DNA from: Trichomonas vaginalis G3
Taxonomy: Eukaryota > Parabasalia > Trichomonadida > Trichomonadidae
Assembly: GCF_026262505.1 (NCBI RefSeq)
Contig: NC_067203.1
Location: 13,280,392 to 13,344,391, forward strand
Reading direction: 5' to 3'
DNA length: 64,000 bases
The notes below the pieces were generated by a model. It was not told the DNA's origin and searched no databases. It saw only the letters and a list, made by a program, of their open reading frames with translations. Of the stretch, positions 42,410-51,479 are shown in pieces. A program made the position numbers and the translations under genes. The first letter of the stretch is position 1. Each line of letters begins with the position of its first letter.

Positions 42410-43131
42410 TTACAATTCGTAAGGGTCTGAGTCTGGTGATGCCTGAGGTGAATTTTGAGCATTGTCTGATTGATTAGAAACTTGATTATTTTCTTCTTTC
42501 TGTGGCGGAGAAATTGGCTCATCATAATATGGGTCTGGCGCTGGTTGTGGAGGAACTGGATTGGCTGGACTGTCGTAATAAGGTTCTGGTGCTGGCTGTG
42601 GAGGAATTGGATTGGAATAAGGTTGTGGTGGCAAAGCAGGCTGTTGGTAATAAGGGGAAGGCATATCTTGTGGCTGATTGCCTGGTGAAACATAATAAGG
42701 AGATGGTGATATTTGTGGAGGAATTTGATTATCATTTGTTGATTGCTGTTGGGAATATGGCTCATATGCGTTTGTTTGAGCGGGGTTACTATGAATAGAT
42801 TCATCAGATGACTCAGGAACTGAAGGGTCACCATATTTAAGTTTATAGCAACAACGCCAGCAGCAGCTTTTGCATTTCTTTATTAAAAAATAGCATGCTA
42901 TAAATGGAAGACATAGCAAGATAAGTAAAAGCCAAAATAAATTAACTAAATCACCTAAATCACCATGGCTTCTCTCTTTCTACTTGTTGTTTCTTTCTTA
43001 TCTTCTTTGTTTTGATTAGCTCTTATAAGAGAAAATTGCAAAAGAAAAAAGAGTAACATTCTTCCAATAACAAGAAAAACTACAATAGAAAAATTTTGGA
43101 TGTTAGAAAGTTTTTGAATATCGTAAATCAT
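42410..43131 (-). pseudogene. Small membrane protein with Pro/Tyr tail, frameshifted
   Basis: Two frames complement each other. From the ATG at 43131 comes a signal-like N-terminus (NFSIVVFLVIGRMLLFFLLQ) and a short basic part that stops near 42956. The overlapping frame from about 42999 carries a transmembrane helix (LFWLLLILLCLPFIACYFLI), a Cys cluster (CKSCCWRCC) and a repetitive tail of PSPYY, PEPYYDSP and PDPYYDEP units to TAA at 42410. Together they would give a normal type I protein of about 240 residues whose cytosolic PxYY motifs could bind SH2-, WW- or adaptor-like domains. A single shift around 42980-43000 separates them: a real frameshift, an assembly error or, less likely, programmed shifting. 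Confidence 0.6.
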
Positions 43132-43142
43132 TTTTCTGATCA

Positions 43143-43148
43143 AAGTGA
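43143..43148 (-). promoter_or_regulatory. Initiator (TCACTT) of the small membrane protein
   Basis: TCAYW on the minus strand, about 15 bases before the ATG at 43131; shows that the upstream frame is the true gene start. Confidence 0.6.
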
Positions 43149-43204
43149 GAGTGGGAAAAATATAGTAATATAATTGAGAATTAGAAAATACATAATAGTC
43201 CCAA

Positions 43205-43430
43205 TGATTTTTTTATTTGCGGTGTAAAACAAGTTCTTTCGGAACAAAATTTGTCAAAAGAAAGAAAGATGCCATATCTTTCTAAACAGTTCACAATGAT
43301 CCGTTTCATTGCAGAACTCAATTCTACGGAATATTTCTGCTTCTTCATCCATAAAATTTATATCTTTTATGAATAGTCAAATTTGGATCGAATTGTTGAG
43401 TGTTTGAAATCTGGAGCAACATTATCTGAG
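43205..43430 (+). pseudogene. Decayed copy of the TRRAP-like 3' region
   Basis: The stretch aligns base by base with 41665-41910 of the TRRAP-like gene, for example CATATCTTTCTAAACAGTTC against GATATCTTTCAACGAGATTC, and GCTTCTTCATC against GCTTCTTCTTC. In protein terms FTMIRFIAELNS parallels FTKMHFVAMRNS. It has small gaps and a stop and is plainly non-functional. It lies about 1 kb downstream of its source with the small membrane protein gene between. Confidence 0.7.
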
Positions 43431-43939
43431 TTTGTTAGGAGAGAATTTTCACGTGATACTCATTGTAGAAAACAATGATAAAAATGAATTGCGGATAACA
43501 ATTATAAAGCATGAAAGAATTTAAGAGATGTAAACTTTTATCAAATTAATTTACTAATTATAAATTTCATGATCGAAATCTATAATTATAAAAGAATTGA
43601 AATTAATTTAGAAGATAATTAAAATTCATCGATGAAAAATGATTGTACTAGATTGGTACATCCTTATTATTTTATAATTATTGAATAATCTTCAAAAATC
43701 AAATTGAAAATTTTTAATATTCCCTAAAAATTAACTATAGCTCACGAATTAATAGTGCTATGCTATTATACGTATAATTCATAGATTTTCAGGCGAAAAT
43801 TTTCTTGGACTAATTTTTGATTGAATCGTCTAAGATGGTCTAATCTCCTAGACGATTCAGAATATCAAAGAAAGAATTTATGATTATTTTTGAATTTAAA
43901 AATTTTAGATTTTGATTTGTTTATTTGAATTTTTCTAAA
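43431..43939. other. AT-rich spacer
   Basis: No recognisable gene. A short palindrome with GTCTAAGATGGTCTAATCTCCTAGAC (too short to classify) lies near 43828-43853. Confidence 0.4.
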
Positions 43940-45445
43940 ATGAATTTCAAGTGTGTTGCTAATTTAGGTTTTTGCAAGCAGCTGCCTAAATTATTATCGG
44001 AAATTTCGTTCCCAACTAAGAACCACGAAGTAAAGCTTCTTCCAGGAACAAAAGTCGACTCAGAAATATTTATTCGAACTACATTAACTTTAAACGGGTT
44101 TGGTATGGACTCAAAAATCACACGGATTAAGACAATGAATATAGTAAGTACTGAGGTGAAATTTACGGACGTTAATTTTTCTGGAAACATAATTGTTTCT
44201 ACAGGATCAAAATTTTATGCCACAAATTGCAATTTTAATTGCTCTTGCGAAAAGCAAGATGCAATCATAGAAATTTCGCCCAACGCCGTTTGTGAATTTA
44301 CAAATTGTAATTTCTATGGAGGCAATCAAAGTTCTATTACGTCTAATGGCCCTAATAATATTACGTTTAATAATTGCTCGTTCTTAAAAGCCCCCGTGAC
44401 CTCTTTAGTCCTTTCAAATGAAACAGGTGTAAAATTTTACAACTGCCAATTCCAAGATGCCACTAAATATTCAGTTCTCATTACAAAGAAATCGAACGGT
44501 TCATTTAATTCATGTACTTTCGCTCAAATTCCCGGAAAAGCAATCGCGGCCTGTACAGAATCAATGATTTCCCTCTCTGACAGCAAGTTTTCCGAGTGCC
44601 AGAATGGAGTACTATGCTCCTGTGACCAAACCGTTGTCAAAATTACAAATTCTGAATTCAAAGATATACCAACCATCGGAATTACCCTTTCTAAGGGTTC
44701 CAATGCATACATTGAGGGTAGTTCCTTCGATAATTGCTCGCGAGCGCTCATAGTAAACCGAAGTTACGTAGTTTTGAACAAAACTTCCTTTAAGAACTGT
44801 ATTTTCCTTGTTATAGGCAAATACTGTCCTCAGATAATTACGAACAACCAGTTTCTGAACTCAGAAATTGGAATTACCGATGGTTGTAATCCAATATTCA
44901 AAAATAACCAGGTAGTTAACAGTGTTGTTCGTTGCGGCGACTTCTCCAAGCCATTACTTATCAATACTCCCATCACAGAACTCGTTTCCTCCAATTGTTC
45001 CCAAGTTTTTCTTTATCATTCGCCAAGACAGCAAGAAAAGTGCATTCTTGGTGCTGAAATCATTGATACAGAGTCAGAAAACTTCGAAATCCAGCGAAAG
45101 AACGGAGTTTTCAAGTATTCCAATGGCGAATATCAAATTCCTGAAGAAAACATTGATTACGTCCCTCCAAATGGTTACCAAGACCTTCCTTTGATATTTA
45201 TACCATGCGGGCACCTTTGTAGCACTGAATGCGACAAATGCCCCGTTTGTGGAATATCCGGAAGGACTTCAAAGAGATTTAAGACCGACAGATGCGTAAT
45301 ATGCATGGATGCGGCACCGGAATTAGTGTTCATGCCCTGCGGACACCAATGCTGCTGCCATGAATGCGGATTGTCGGCCGCTGAAGGAAAGAAGTGCCCA
45401 ATTTGTGGAGTAATCGCCTGTGCTACTAAGAAGATGTTTATGTAG
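43940..45445 (+). CDS. Beta-helix protein with C-terminal RING fingers
   Basis: 501 residues from the first ATG. Residues about 60-360 are beta-helix repeats of roughly 22 residues (FTNCNFYGGNQSSITSNGPN, FYNCQFQDATKYSVLITKKS, LSDSKFSECQNGVLCSCDQT). The end carries a short Cys/His cluster (FIPCGHLCSTECDKCPVCG, about 416-434) and a full C3HC4 RING (CVICMDAAPELVFMPCGH...CPICG, about 452-490). RING-HC domains of this MPCGH type act as ubiquitin E3 ligases, so the beta-helix may serve as substrate-recognition arm in the cytosol. There is no signal peptide or transmembrane segment, unlike the surface beta-helix genes nearby. The first cluster may be a degenerate second RING. Confidence 0.8.
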   Translation: MNFKCVANLGFCKQLPKLLSEISFPTKNHEVKLLPGTKVDSEIFIRTTLTLNGFGMDSKITRIKTMNIVSTEVKFTDVNFSGNIIVSTGSKFYATNCNFNCSCEKQDAIIEISPNAVCEFTNCNFYGGNQSSITSNGPNNITFNNCSFLKAPVTSLVLSNETGVKFYNCQFQDATKYSVLITKKSNGSFNSCTFAQIPGKAIAACTESMISLSDSKFSECQNGVLCSCDQTVVKITNSEFKDIPTIGITLSKGSNAYIEGSSFDNCSRALIVNRSYVVLNKTSFKNCIFLVIGKYCPQIITNNQFLNSEIGITDGCNPIFKNNQVVNSVVRCGDFSKPLLINTPITELVSSNCSQVFLYHSPRQQEKCILGAEIIDTESENFEIQRKNGVFKYSNGEYQIPEENIDYVPPNGYQDLPLIFIPCGHLCSTECDKCPVCGISGRTSKRFKTDRCVICMDAAPELVFMPCGHQCCCHECGLSAAEGKKCPICGVIACATKKMFM

Positions 45446-45460
45446 CTAACAGATCTTTTT

Positions 45461-45520
45461 ATTTGTCTTGTTGAAAGAAAAAAAAAATCATTAATTTTTT
45501 TTTCTTTCAACAAGACAAAT
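45461..45520. terminator. Perfect 26-base hairpin in the 3' flank
   Basis: ATTTGTCTTGTTGAAAGAAA plus A's is followed by a 6-7 base loop and its exact reverse complement. It starts 15 bases after the stop of the beta-helix/RING gene, so it would sit in the 3' UTR. It may stabilise or end the transcript; alternatively it is a tiny palindromic insertion. Confidence 0.55.
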
Positions 45521-45807
45521 ATTAGTCTTGTTACATAAGTACCAATTTAATTGTTTGTTTTGATTTTAACCCAAAAATATGAAAAAATAAATATTTATTC
45601 ACTCTTGTTTGTTCAATTTAATATGTTTGTTTGTGATTGTAGACTTAGATAATGGTAGCTTTGTTTGGATGTAACTAGTTTGATCATTAACTTTCATTAA
45701 GTTTTGAAACAGGATCTATACTGTATTTCCTGGATTTGTGAAATATCATAAGGAAAAAAGTTTCTATAGCATAAATTTCATATAATATGATTTTAGAAAT
45801 ATGGTTT
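45521..45807. other. AT-rich spacer
   Basis: Nothing recognised. Confidence 0.4.
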
Positions 45808-45987
45808 GAATATGGTGGTCTCTAACTGTTGTTATTAATAACAAAAAACTTGTTTTTATACCTTATGTAATCAGAGAAGGTCTGAACTGCCTAAAAACAT
45901 CATTTTCTAATGGAACAACACGAATGAGGTTCATTACGAAAGGATTCGGTGCTGAAGTCATCTGTAGGAAAAGAACTCCGCATTGTT
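45808..45987 (+). pseudogene. Short gene remnant, unrecognised
   Basis: A stop-free stretch reads VIRE, GLNCLKTSFSNGTTRMRF and KGFGAEVICRKRTPHC before TGA, with no start codon. It is locally richer in GC than the flanks and reads like a fragment of a multigene family, but I cannot name it. Confidence 0.3.
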
Positions 45988-46066
45988 GACTTTCTGTTTT
46001 CTTTTATCTTTTGTTTCTTTTATAATAAATAAAAAAAATGTTTAATAAAGTCAAACGACTAATATA

Positions 46067-46092
46067 GGGTGTCCAAAGGTGTGTTTAGCACA
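46067..46092 (+). repeat. Mariner left inverted repeat
   Basis: Matches the reverse complement of 47343-47368 at 25 of 26 bases. Confidence 0.9.
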
Positions 46093-46144
46093 AACCTGAA
46101 TACTGCGAATAGAAATAAACAAGTTACATATATATAAAGTTTAT

Positions 46145-47161
46145 TTAAATATAATCACCATTGGATTCAATCACGCGTTCGCAGCGATCGATCCAGGCTT
46201 CAAAGACACGCTTTAAATCATCATGAGAAAATTGCTCAAATTGCTCTCTTACAAAATTTTCAAGATCATCTGGACTCGCGAATTCGCGTCCTTCAGCTCT
46301 CTTTTTTAGCGTGCCGAATAAATAAAAGTCAGAGGGTGCAATATCAGGTGAATAAATTGGGTTTGGAACAACTTTGACATTGTTTTCCACCAAGTAATTC
46401 ATTACCTTATGACTTTTGTGAACTCTTGAATTATCAAAATGAATTGCAAACTTTTGTTTTTGTTGTTTGGATTTCTCAAACTCATCAGAATTGATAATTT
46501 GAGTAAGAACATTGTCAATTAGATACTGAGCATTCATCGTATTAGGTTTTTGAAGAATATCAATTGCGATGATGCCATTCACGCCCCAAAAAACCGACAA
46601 CATCATCATTGGTGTGTCAATTTTTTTCTTCGGGAATGTTTGCGGATTTTCATCCTTCGGGATCCACATGATTTTGGCTTCTGTTGCATATTGAAACCAA
46701 GACTCGTCCCCTGTTACTAAAAAGCGAAACTTCTTGGATTGATACGCACCCAATATAGAGAGGAGCTCTTTCGAAGATTGGACTCTAGATTTTTTTTGAA
46801 CTGAATTAAGGTTGTGCGGAACCCAACGTGTATACGCTAGTTTGTAGTTCAAATAATTGTGCAGATAATAACTGACTGTTGTACGTGGTATCTTTGTCAT
46901 CTCCTCTATCCTTCTGAGTGATGCTCTTGGGTCTTCATCTAGCGCTTGAAGAATTGCTTTGATTTTTCTTTGATCCGGCGATTTTTTGTCAATTTTTATG
47001 ATGGGCGCCTTTTTGTTCATGAAGTGATACATCCTAACATGATACCTTACAGTGGAATAGCTAGGAGCATCCATACCGAAGCATTTTACCAATGTCTCGT
47101 AGATTTTTTTACAGTCTTTGCATTTTTTTGCAAGAGCGAGGATGTTTTCTTTATGATTCAT
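46145..47161 (-). CDS. Mariner transposase (DD34D)
   Basis: 338 residues from the ATG at 47161; the frame is open 19 codons further but without a better context. The N-terminal half has the two helix-turn-helix units that bind the inverted repeats (second unit SLRRIEEMTKIPRTTVSYYL). The WVPHNL motif joins the domains, and the catalytic triad is in TGDESWFQ, HFDNSRVHKSH and YSPDIAPSDFYLF. The last two Asp residues are 34 residues apart, the mariner signature. Length agrees with active mariner transposases (about 340-350). No stops or missing catalytic residues. It cuts and pastes the element at TA sites. Confidence 0.95.
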   Translation of the reverse strand: MNHKENILALAKKCKDCKKIYETLVKCFGMDAPSYSTVRYHVRMYHFMNKKAPIIKIDKKSPDQRKIKAILQALDEDPRASLRRIEEMTKIPRTTVSYYLHNYLNYKLAYTRWVPHNLNSVQKKSRVQSSKELLSILGAYQSKKFRFLVTGDESWFQYATEAKIMWIPKDENPQTFPKKKIDTPMMMLSVFWGVNGIIAIDILQKPNTMNAQYLIDNVLTQIINSDEFEKSKQQKQKFAIHFDNSRVHKSHKVMNYLVENNVKVVPNPIYSPDIAPSDFYLFGTLKKRAEGREFASPDDLENFVREQFEQFSHDDLKRVFEAWIDRCERVIESNGDYI

Positions 47162-47342
47162 TAAAAAAATGAAAAAAAATCCCGCCAAAATTTCCCGCGA
47201 AACCGCCTCTTGTCTCAAAATTCATTTTATATCCCGGCATGGCGCCAAAATACAACATACTCATCATATACATATATTCATATTTTTTATTATATATTTA
47301 TAATCAGCATATATCTCCTTTAATAGTCTCATATAGAGCGCT

Positions 47343-47368
47343 GTGCTAAACGCACCTTTGGACACCCT
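47343..47368 (-). repeat. Mariner right inverted repeat
   Basis: Partner of 46067-46092, next to a flanking TA. Confidence 0.9.
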
Positions 47369-47407
47369 ATAGATTAAATAAATAGCAGTTAATGTTTTTT
47401 TACGTAT

Positions 47408-48340
47408 TTAAGGAGCTGGGGCAACTTTGGAAGATCCCTTGCAAACAAAGAACCATACAAGAACACCAACAACAGCTCCAACAACAACACATGCAATTAC
47501 AATACCTGCAATTGCACCACCTGATAGCTTCTTCTTGGAAGGTTCCTCATCCTTAGAAGAATCTTCATTTTTGAGATCATCAATTGTGAAAGCATCGGCC
47601 CTTTGAGGAATCCAGCCAGTAACCTCAGGGAACAATAGCTTATCGCCTTCTTTTGTAGTTTCGTAAGTAAATGTTAAAACCATTTCCTCTTCTGATTTCG
47701 GTCTGCCATATGTTGTAGCAAAACCAGTGAATTCGATTTCATTGTTTTCAATTGGTGTATCTTGAACTGCATACCTATCGAATTTATAAAAATTCACCTT
47801 ATCTTTTGGCTCACTAACAATTTTATATGTGTTCTTCGATATGAAAAATTCAACAATTGTTGAATTCTTAGCGCTTTTTTCTATTTTGCCGCTCTTGGCG
47901 GAAGTAAGATATATTTCAGCGTTATAATCTTTTTCTTCCGCTAAATAAGATATATATACTTGAGGGATAAATTGGACTTTGCATTCTTTATCTTTGTCAG
48001 CGCATCTAACACTTGCCCAAAATGCAGCATCAGGTTCATTTTCTTCCTCTAAAAGTACCATATATGGATTATTTATGTATATTGGATTCTTTACAGTTTT
48101 ATATGGCGTTTGAGTTCCCGTTAATTTGTATAAATCAACTTCAAAATCTGAATCACCAGCAGCAGCATATGAATAGAACATTAATTCATAGCATTCACCA
48201 GCTTTAATTGTCAATCCATAGAGATCAACCGTATCTAAATAGTCTTGATCCAGATATGTGCAATTTCCAAATCTACTTCTTTCAAGCTTCATTCTTTTGT
48301 TTCGAATACTAGCAGTGAAGAAGGATAAAAAGCAAAACAT
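47408..48340 (-). CDS. Small type I surface protein
   Basis: 310 residues. MFCFLSFFTASI is a short signal-like start. The ectodomain (about 20-250) has aromatic beta-type sequence (YELMFYSYAAAGDSDFEVDL) with a few Cys. A charged spacer (NEDSSKDEEPSKKKL) leads to a Gly/Ala/Val-rich transmembrane helix (GGAIAGIVIACVVVGAVVGV) and a very short tail. This C-terminal plan is frequent among trichomonad membrane proteins. No named domain is recognised. The mariner ends about 40 bases past the stop codon. Confidence 0.65.
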   Translation of the reverse strand: MFCFLSFFTASIRNKRMKLERSRFGNCTYLDQDYLDTVDLYGLTIKAGECYELMFYSYAAAGDSDFEVDLYKLTGTQTPYKTVKNPIYINNPYMVLLEEENEPDAAFWASVRCADKDKECKVQFIPQVYISYLAEEKDYNAEIYLTSAKSGKIEKSAKNSTIVEFFISKNTYKIVSEPKDKVNFYKFDRYAVQDTPIENNEIEFTGFATTYGRPKSEEEMVLTFTYETTKEGDKLLFPEVTGWIPQRADAFTIDDLKNEDSSKDEEPSKKKLSGGAIAGIVIACVVVGAVVGVLVWFFVCKGSSKVAPAP

Positions 48341-49444
48341 TTTTGAAAAATGAAACAGATTTTGTTTTGCTTTTCAATTTTTTTGTAAAATTTTCAAAAT
48401 TGATGAAAAATAAATAAAGTTTTGGGAATTTGTGTTATATATAAGATAGGGAGCAAATAATTATTTTATGTATGTATTAAAAAAATCAATAGAGTCTCAA
48501 AATTGTGAGGTCACTATGATTGAGATTGGGTCGTTATGATTCAGCATTATCTTCTGTAAAATTAAGATATTCAATTATGATTTTGAATTAAACGTTCTTA
48601 CGACTCAAATCATAATTGTAAAAGCAAAATTCATCTATCAGCGTAAAACATACAAACATACAAATAAATATTGTGCAATACCAATAACTTCAATAGGGAA
48701 GAAACATTTTTTCCGAAAAATAAAAATAAATCGTTGCGATCATAACAATAGACTCCTGGGAGATTGGTTTTGACATGAAGGAGTTGAACTTCACTTCTGT
48801 AATTTATATGAAAGATAGCCCGGAACTTATGAATTCGTATGCTGTAATTTTTGATATATTAAATTAAATCCGAATTAAATTTTGATATGGTTTGTTTAAG
48901 TAGATGATTTTAGTTCAGTAATAGATGTTTGAAAACGAATTGTAATTTGAATTTATGAATTACAAATTCTGTTTTCATGAAAATGCTCAATCAATACACA
49001 TCAACATAGAGTTTTGAACTAATTCAATATTGTTTAATAGATTAAAACAACAAGTTAGATCTACATAGTAAACAAATTATAACGAATACATTTCATCTGT
49101 TTGGCCTAATAACCTCAAGGTATTCTCTGATTAATTGCATACACAGATTTGGACAAAAACAAGCATTTCGAATTCCCAGGGAGATATTTAGATAGACTAT
49201 ATATCTCTCACCCTTTAATTCCCTATAAAAAGTTCGAAAACTTGGGTACAATCAGATCTGAAAACATTTGAGAAAGACTGAGAATAAATAAAGCTGCGCT
49301 TTTTACTTCCTCGACGATAAAAATTGAGAGTCACGTAATCGTTGGCACATCTTAGCTTGCAACATAACTGAATTTGTTTTTTAATCTACATTATTAATCA
49401 TCAATTTCATATTTAAATGAATAGTTTTTTTTTTACTTTTTATG
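48341..49444. other. Long AT-rich divergent spacer
   Basis: About 1.1 kb between two divergent genes; no gene, RNA or clear repeat seen. Confidence 0.5.
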
Positions 49445-49450
49445 TCACTT
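49445..49450 (+). promoter_or_regulatory. Initiator (TCACTT) of IFT74
   Basis: Canonical TCAYW with the A 24 bases before the ATG. Confidence 0.65.
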
Positions 49451-49470
49451 TTTTCGTTTAAAGTTTTTTA

Positions 49471-50976
49471 ATGCAACAATCTTATCAGAGACTTCCTTCA
49501 GCAAATAAAACAGGCATGAGACCACCATCATCAAAGTCCAAAATAAGTGGTGATGTGCCGTTTCCATCAAAGACAATTTCAGCAAATAGACCTCAAACAA
49601 TTGCTCAAGGTCTCCCGAGTGCCCACACTCAAAAAGGACAACGTCAGGTTGCCGACAGCAAATATTACATCGGTATTTTACGTCAAAGATTAAATGATAT
49701 CGTTCAAGAAATCAAAAGATTAGAAGCCGAAAACGAGGAACGCAAGCGTGGTCAAGCAATTCAGGTTTCTTTGCAGCAAGAAGTCCAAGACTTACGTACG
49801 CAAATCAACGCGCAAGAAGCTGAGCTTGCTGATTATAACGTACTTGCAGATCGTCTGTCTAGTAAAGTCTCATACGATGAAATGCAGGCAAGTTTGAAAG
49901 ATACACAAGCATCAAATGCACAGCTCGAAAAAGAAGCAGATCGTCTCTATCGTGAGAGAAAAGATCTCGAAGCAATTGTTACAGACCAAGAGAAGCAAGT
50001 CCAGGAAATGATGCGCGGATCTGGTGCTCCTGAACTTCAGAAGATGGCTGCTGAGTTAGAACAGTTAGAATCTGAATGCCAAAAGCTCAGAGGAACAACA
50101 GGAAATCTCGCAGGAAAATCTCGCGAAGAACTTCTCCAAATTGTTAAGGATACTACATCTAAGATCGGTGATATCGATAAGCAGATCCAGGATGAGCAGA
50201 AGAGCCTCCAATACGTTCAGCAGCAAATTAAGAACTTAGAGGCCCGTGAAGCAGATCAAAATACAGAGCGTGGTAAGAAATACCTCACATTATTAAATCG
50301 CGAAAAAGATATGAACAATTTCATCAAAAATTATCCTCAAAATCTCGAAAATGCACAGCAAGAGCTTGCCAATGCACAAAAGCGTGTCGTAGATATTCTC
50401 AGCGAAACATCCCGCGATATAGAAACCATCGATAAGCTTCCAACTCTCGAAAATTATCAGCAATTACAGCAAGATCTCAGCTACAAAGAGCAGCAGACCA
50501 AAGCCGCACAAGCTACAGCTACTCAGCTTCAGCTTGAAGTCGAGCAGAGACGTCGCGAGCTCGAAGATCTTCAAAATGTCGATCAAAAGATCAAACAAGA
50601 GGAAGAGTCATTACAGAAGCAGATGGATTCGATGACACGCGAGATGCCAAGCTTCAACAATGTCGATGCGATCCGCGAGGAAGGCGAAATCAGGAAGAAA
50701 CAGAAAATGGAATTACGCGATAGCCTCAAATTGCAGCTAAAGAACATAAAGAAGGCAACAAACCTTGCCGCCACACAATATAATGATAATAGGGCATCAT
50801 TGAGAACGAACGAGACGCATACAAAGCTCCACCAATTGGAGAAAGACCTTCAACAGAAAGCTCTCGAGAACGCTGCCATCATCGAGTACATCGAGGAGGA
50901 CCGCAGAAAGACAAACTACGCAATGGTCAAGAGACAGGCACTCGCAATTGTTAATGAAATCAATCAGTCCCTTTAA
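49471..50976 (+). CDS. IFT74: Intraflagellar transport protein 74
   Basis: 501 residues (human IFT74 is about 600). A basic, Pro/Ser-rich N-terminus (RPPSSKSKISGD) is the part that with IFT81 binds tubulin cargo. Then DSKYYIGILRQRLNDI aligns with DKSYYLGLLRSKI of IFT74, LADYNVLADRL with LADYNMLVDKL, and QQDLSYKEQQTKAAQATATQ with the later block. The rest is continuous coiled coil. IFT74 pairs with IFT81 in the IFT-B core and moves tubulin into flagella, which fits a flagellated trichomonad. The TAA stop is followed by A's, forming the UAAA signal. A Polinton begins about 85 bases downstream. Confidence 0.92.
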   Translation: MQQSYQRLPSANKTGMRPPSSKSKISGDVPFPSKTISANRPQTIAQGLPSAHTQKGQRQVADSKYYIGILRQRLNDIVQEIKRLEAENEERKRGQAIQVSLQQEVQDLRTQINAQEAELADYNVLADRLSSKVSYDEMQASLKDTQASNAQLEKEADRLYRERKDLEAIVTDQEKQVQEMMRGSGAPELQKMAAELEQLESECQKLRGTTGNLAGKSREELLQIVKDTTSKIGDIDKQIQDEQKSLQYVQQQIKNLEAREADQNTERGKKYLTLLNREKDMNNFIKNYPQNLENAQQELANAQKRVVDILSETSRDIETIDKLPTLENYQQLQQDLSYKEQQTKAAQATATQLQLEVEQRRRELEDLQNVDQKIKQEEESLQKQMDSMTREMPSFNNVDAIREEGEIRKKQKMELRDSLKLQLKNIKKATNLAATQYNDNRASLRTNETHTKLHQLEKDLQQKALENAAIIEYIEEDRRKTNYAMVKRQALAIVNEINQSL

Positions 50977-51248
50977 AAAAAAATAAAAAGAATAAATGGT
51001 TTATTTTTTTTCGATTTTCAAATTATTATTAAAAAAATTTTTTTTATACTATAATAATAAGGTGTCTTCGCGCGATATATATCATTCAACAATTAGAAAG
51101 AAATGAATCTCGTTTATGGGTCCCTTTTGATGTTTGTTGAGTAGTATATATGGCGGGTTGTGTGACTTTTTTTGTAAACGTAAGAATTCATACAATATTG
51201 AACGATTTTGTATCATTATTTTTAACATTAATTTTAAAATAATTTATT

Positions 51249-51265
51249 TTTTTATTCTTACATAA
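51249..51265 (+). promoter_or_regulatory. Element-type promoter motif (first gene)
   Basis: A T-rich tract followed by TTCTTACATAA directly before ATG. The same arrangement precedes the other element genes at 51480, 52690, 56151, 57680, 58104 (minus), 58721 and 63698 (minus). Confidence 0.6.
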
Positions 51266-51445
51266 ATGAGTGGATCAAGATTCGTAACCGTCAATCAATT
51301 AATGGATGCTCTTTCACCAATTCTTGAAAATATTAAACAAGTAGATGTTTATTTCGATGATTATGTAGAAAGTTTATATTATAAAGGTAAGTTTAATATT
51401 AAACCCATTGCTTTTGCATTTGATAATAAATTAATTCCTTATTAA
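51266..51445 (+). CDS. Small Polinton protein, 59 residues
   Basis: Short complete frame (MSGSRFVTVNQLMDALSPIL to KLIPY) directly behind the element promoter motif. No family recognised. It is the first gene of the element from the left end. Confidence 0.55.
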   Translation: MSGSRFVTVNQLMDALSPILENIKQVDVYFDDYVESLYYKGKFNIKPIAFAFDNKLIPY

Positions 51446-51479
51446 TCAAAAATATTTTTCATCTTTTATTTTATAATAA

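Larger units (their letters stand above)
46065..47370 (-). mobile_element. Mariner transposon
   Basis: About 1.3 kb with terminal inverted repeats of roughly 26 bases (GGGTGTCCAAAGGTG then T or C then GTTTAGCACA) differing at one site. TA dinucleotides flank both ends, the usual mariner target. It contains one complete transposase gene. It sits between a gene remnant and the 3' end of a surface-protein gene and breaks neither. Intact ends and frame suggest a recent, possibly active copy of a mariner family like those known in trichomonads. Confidence 0.93.
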
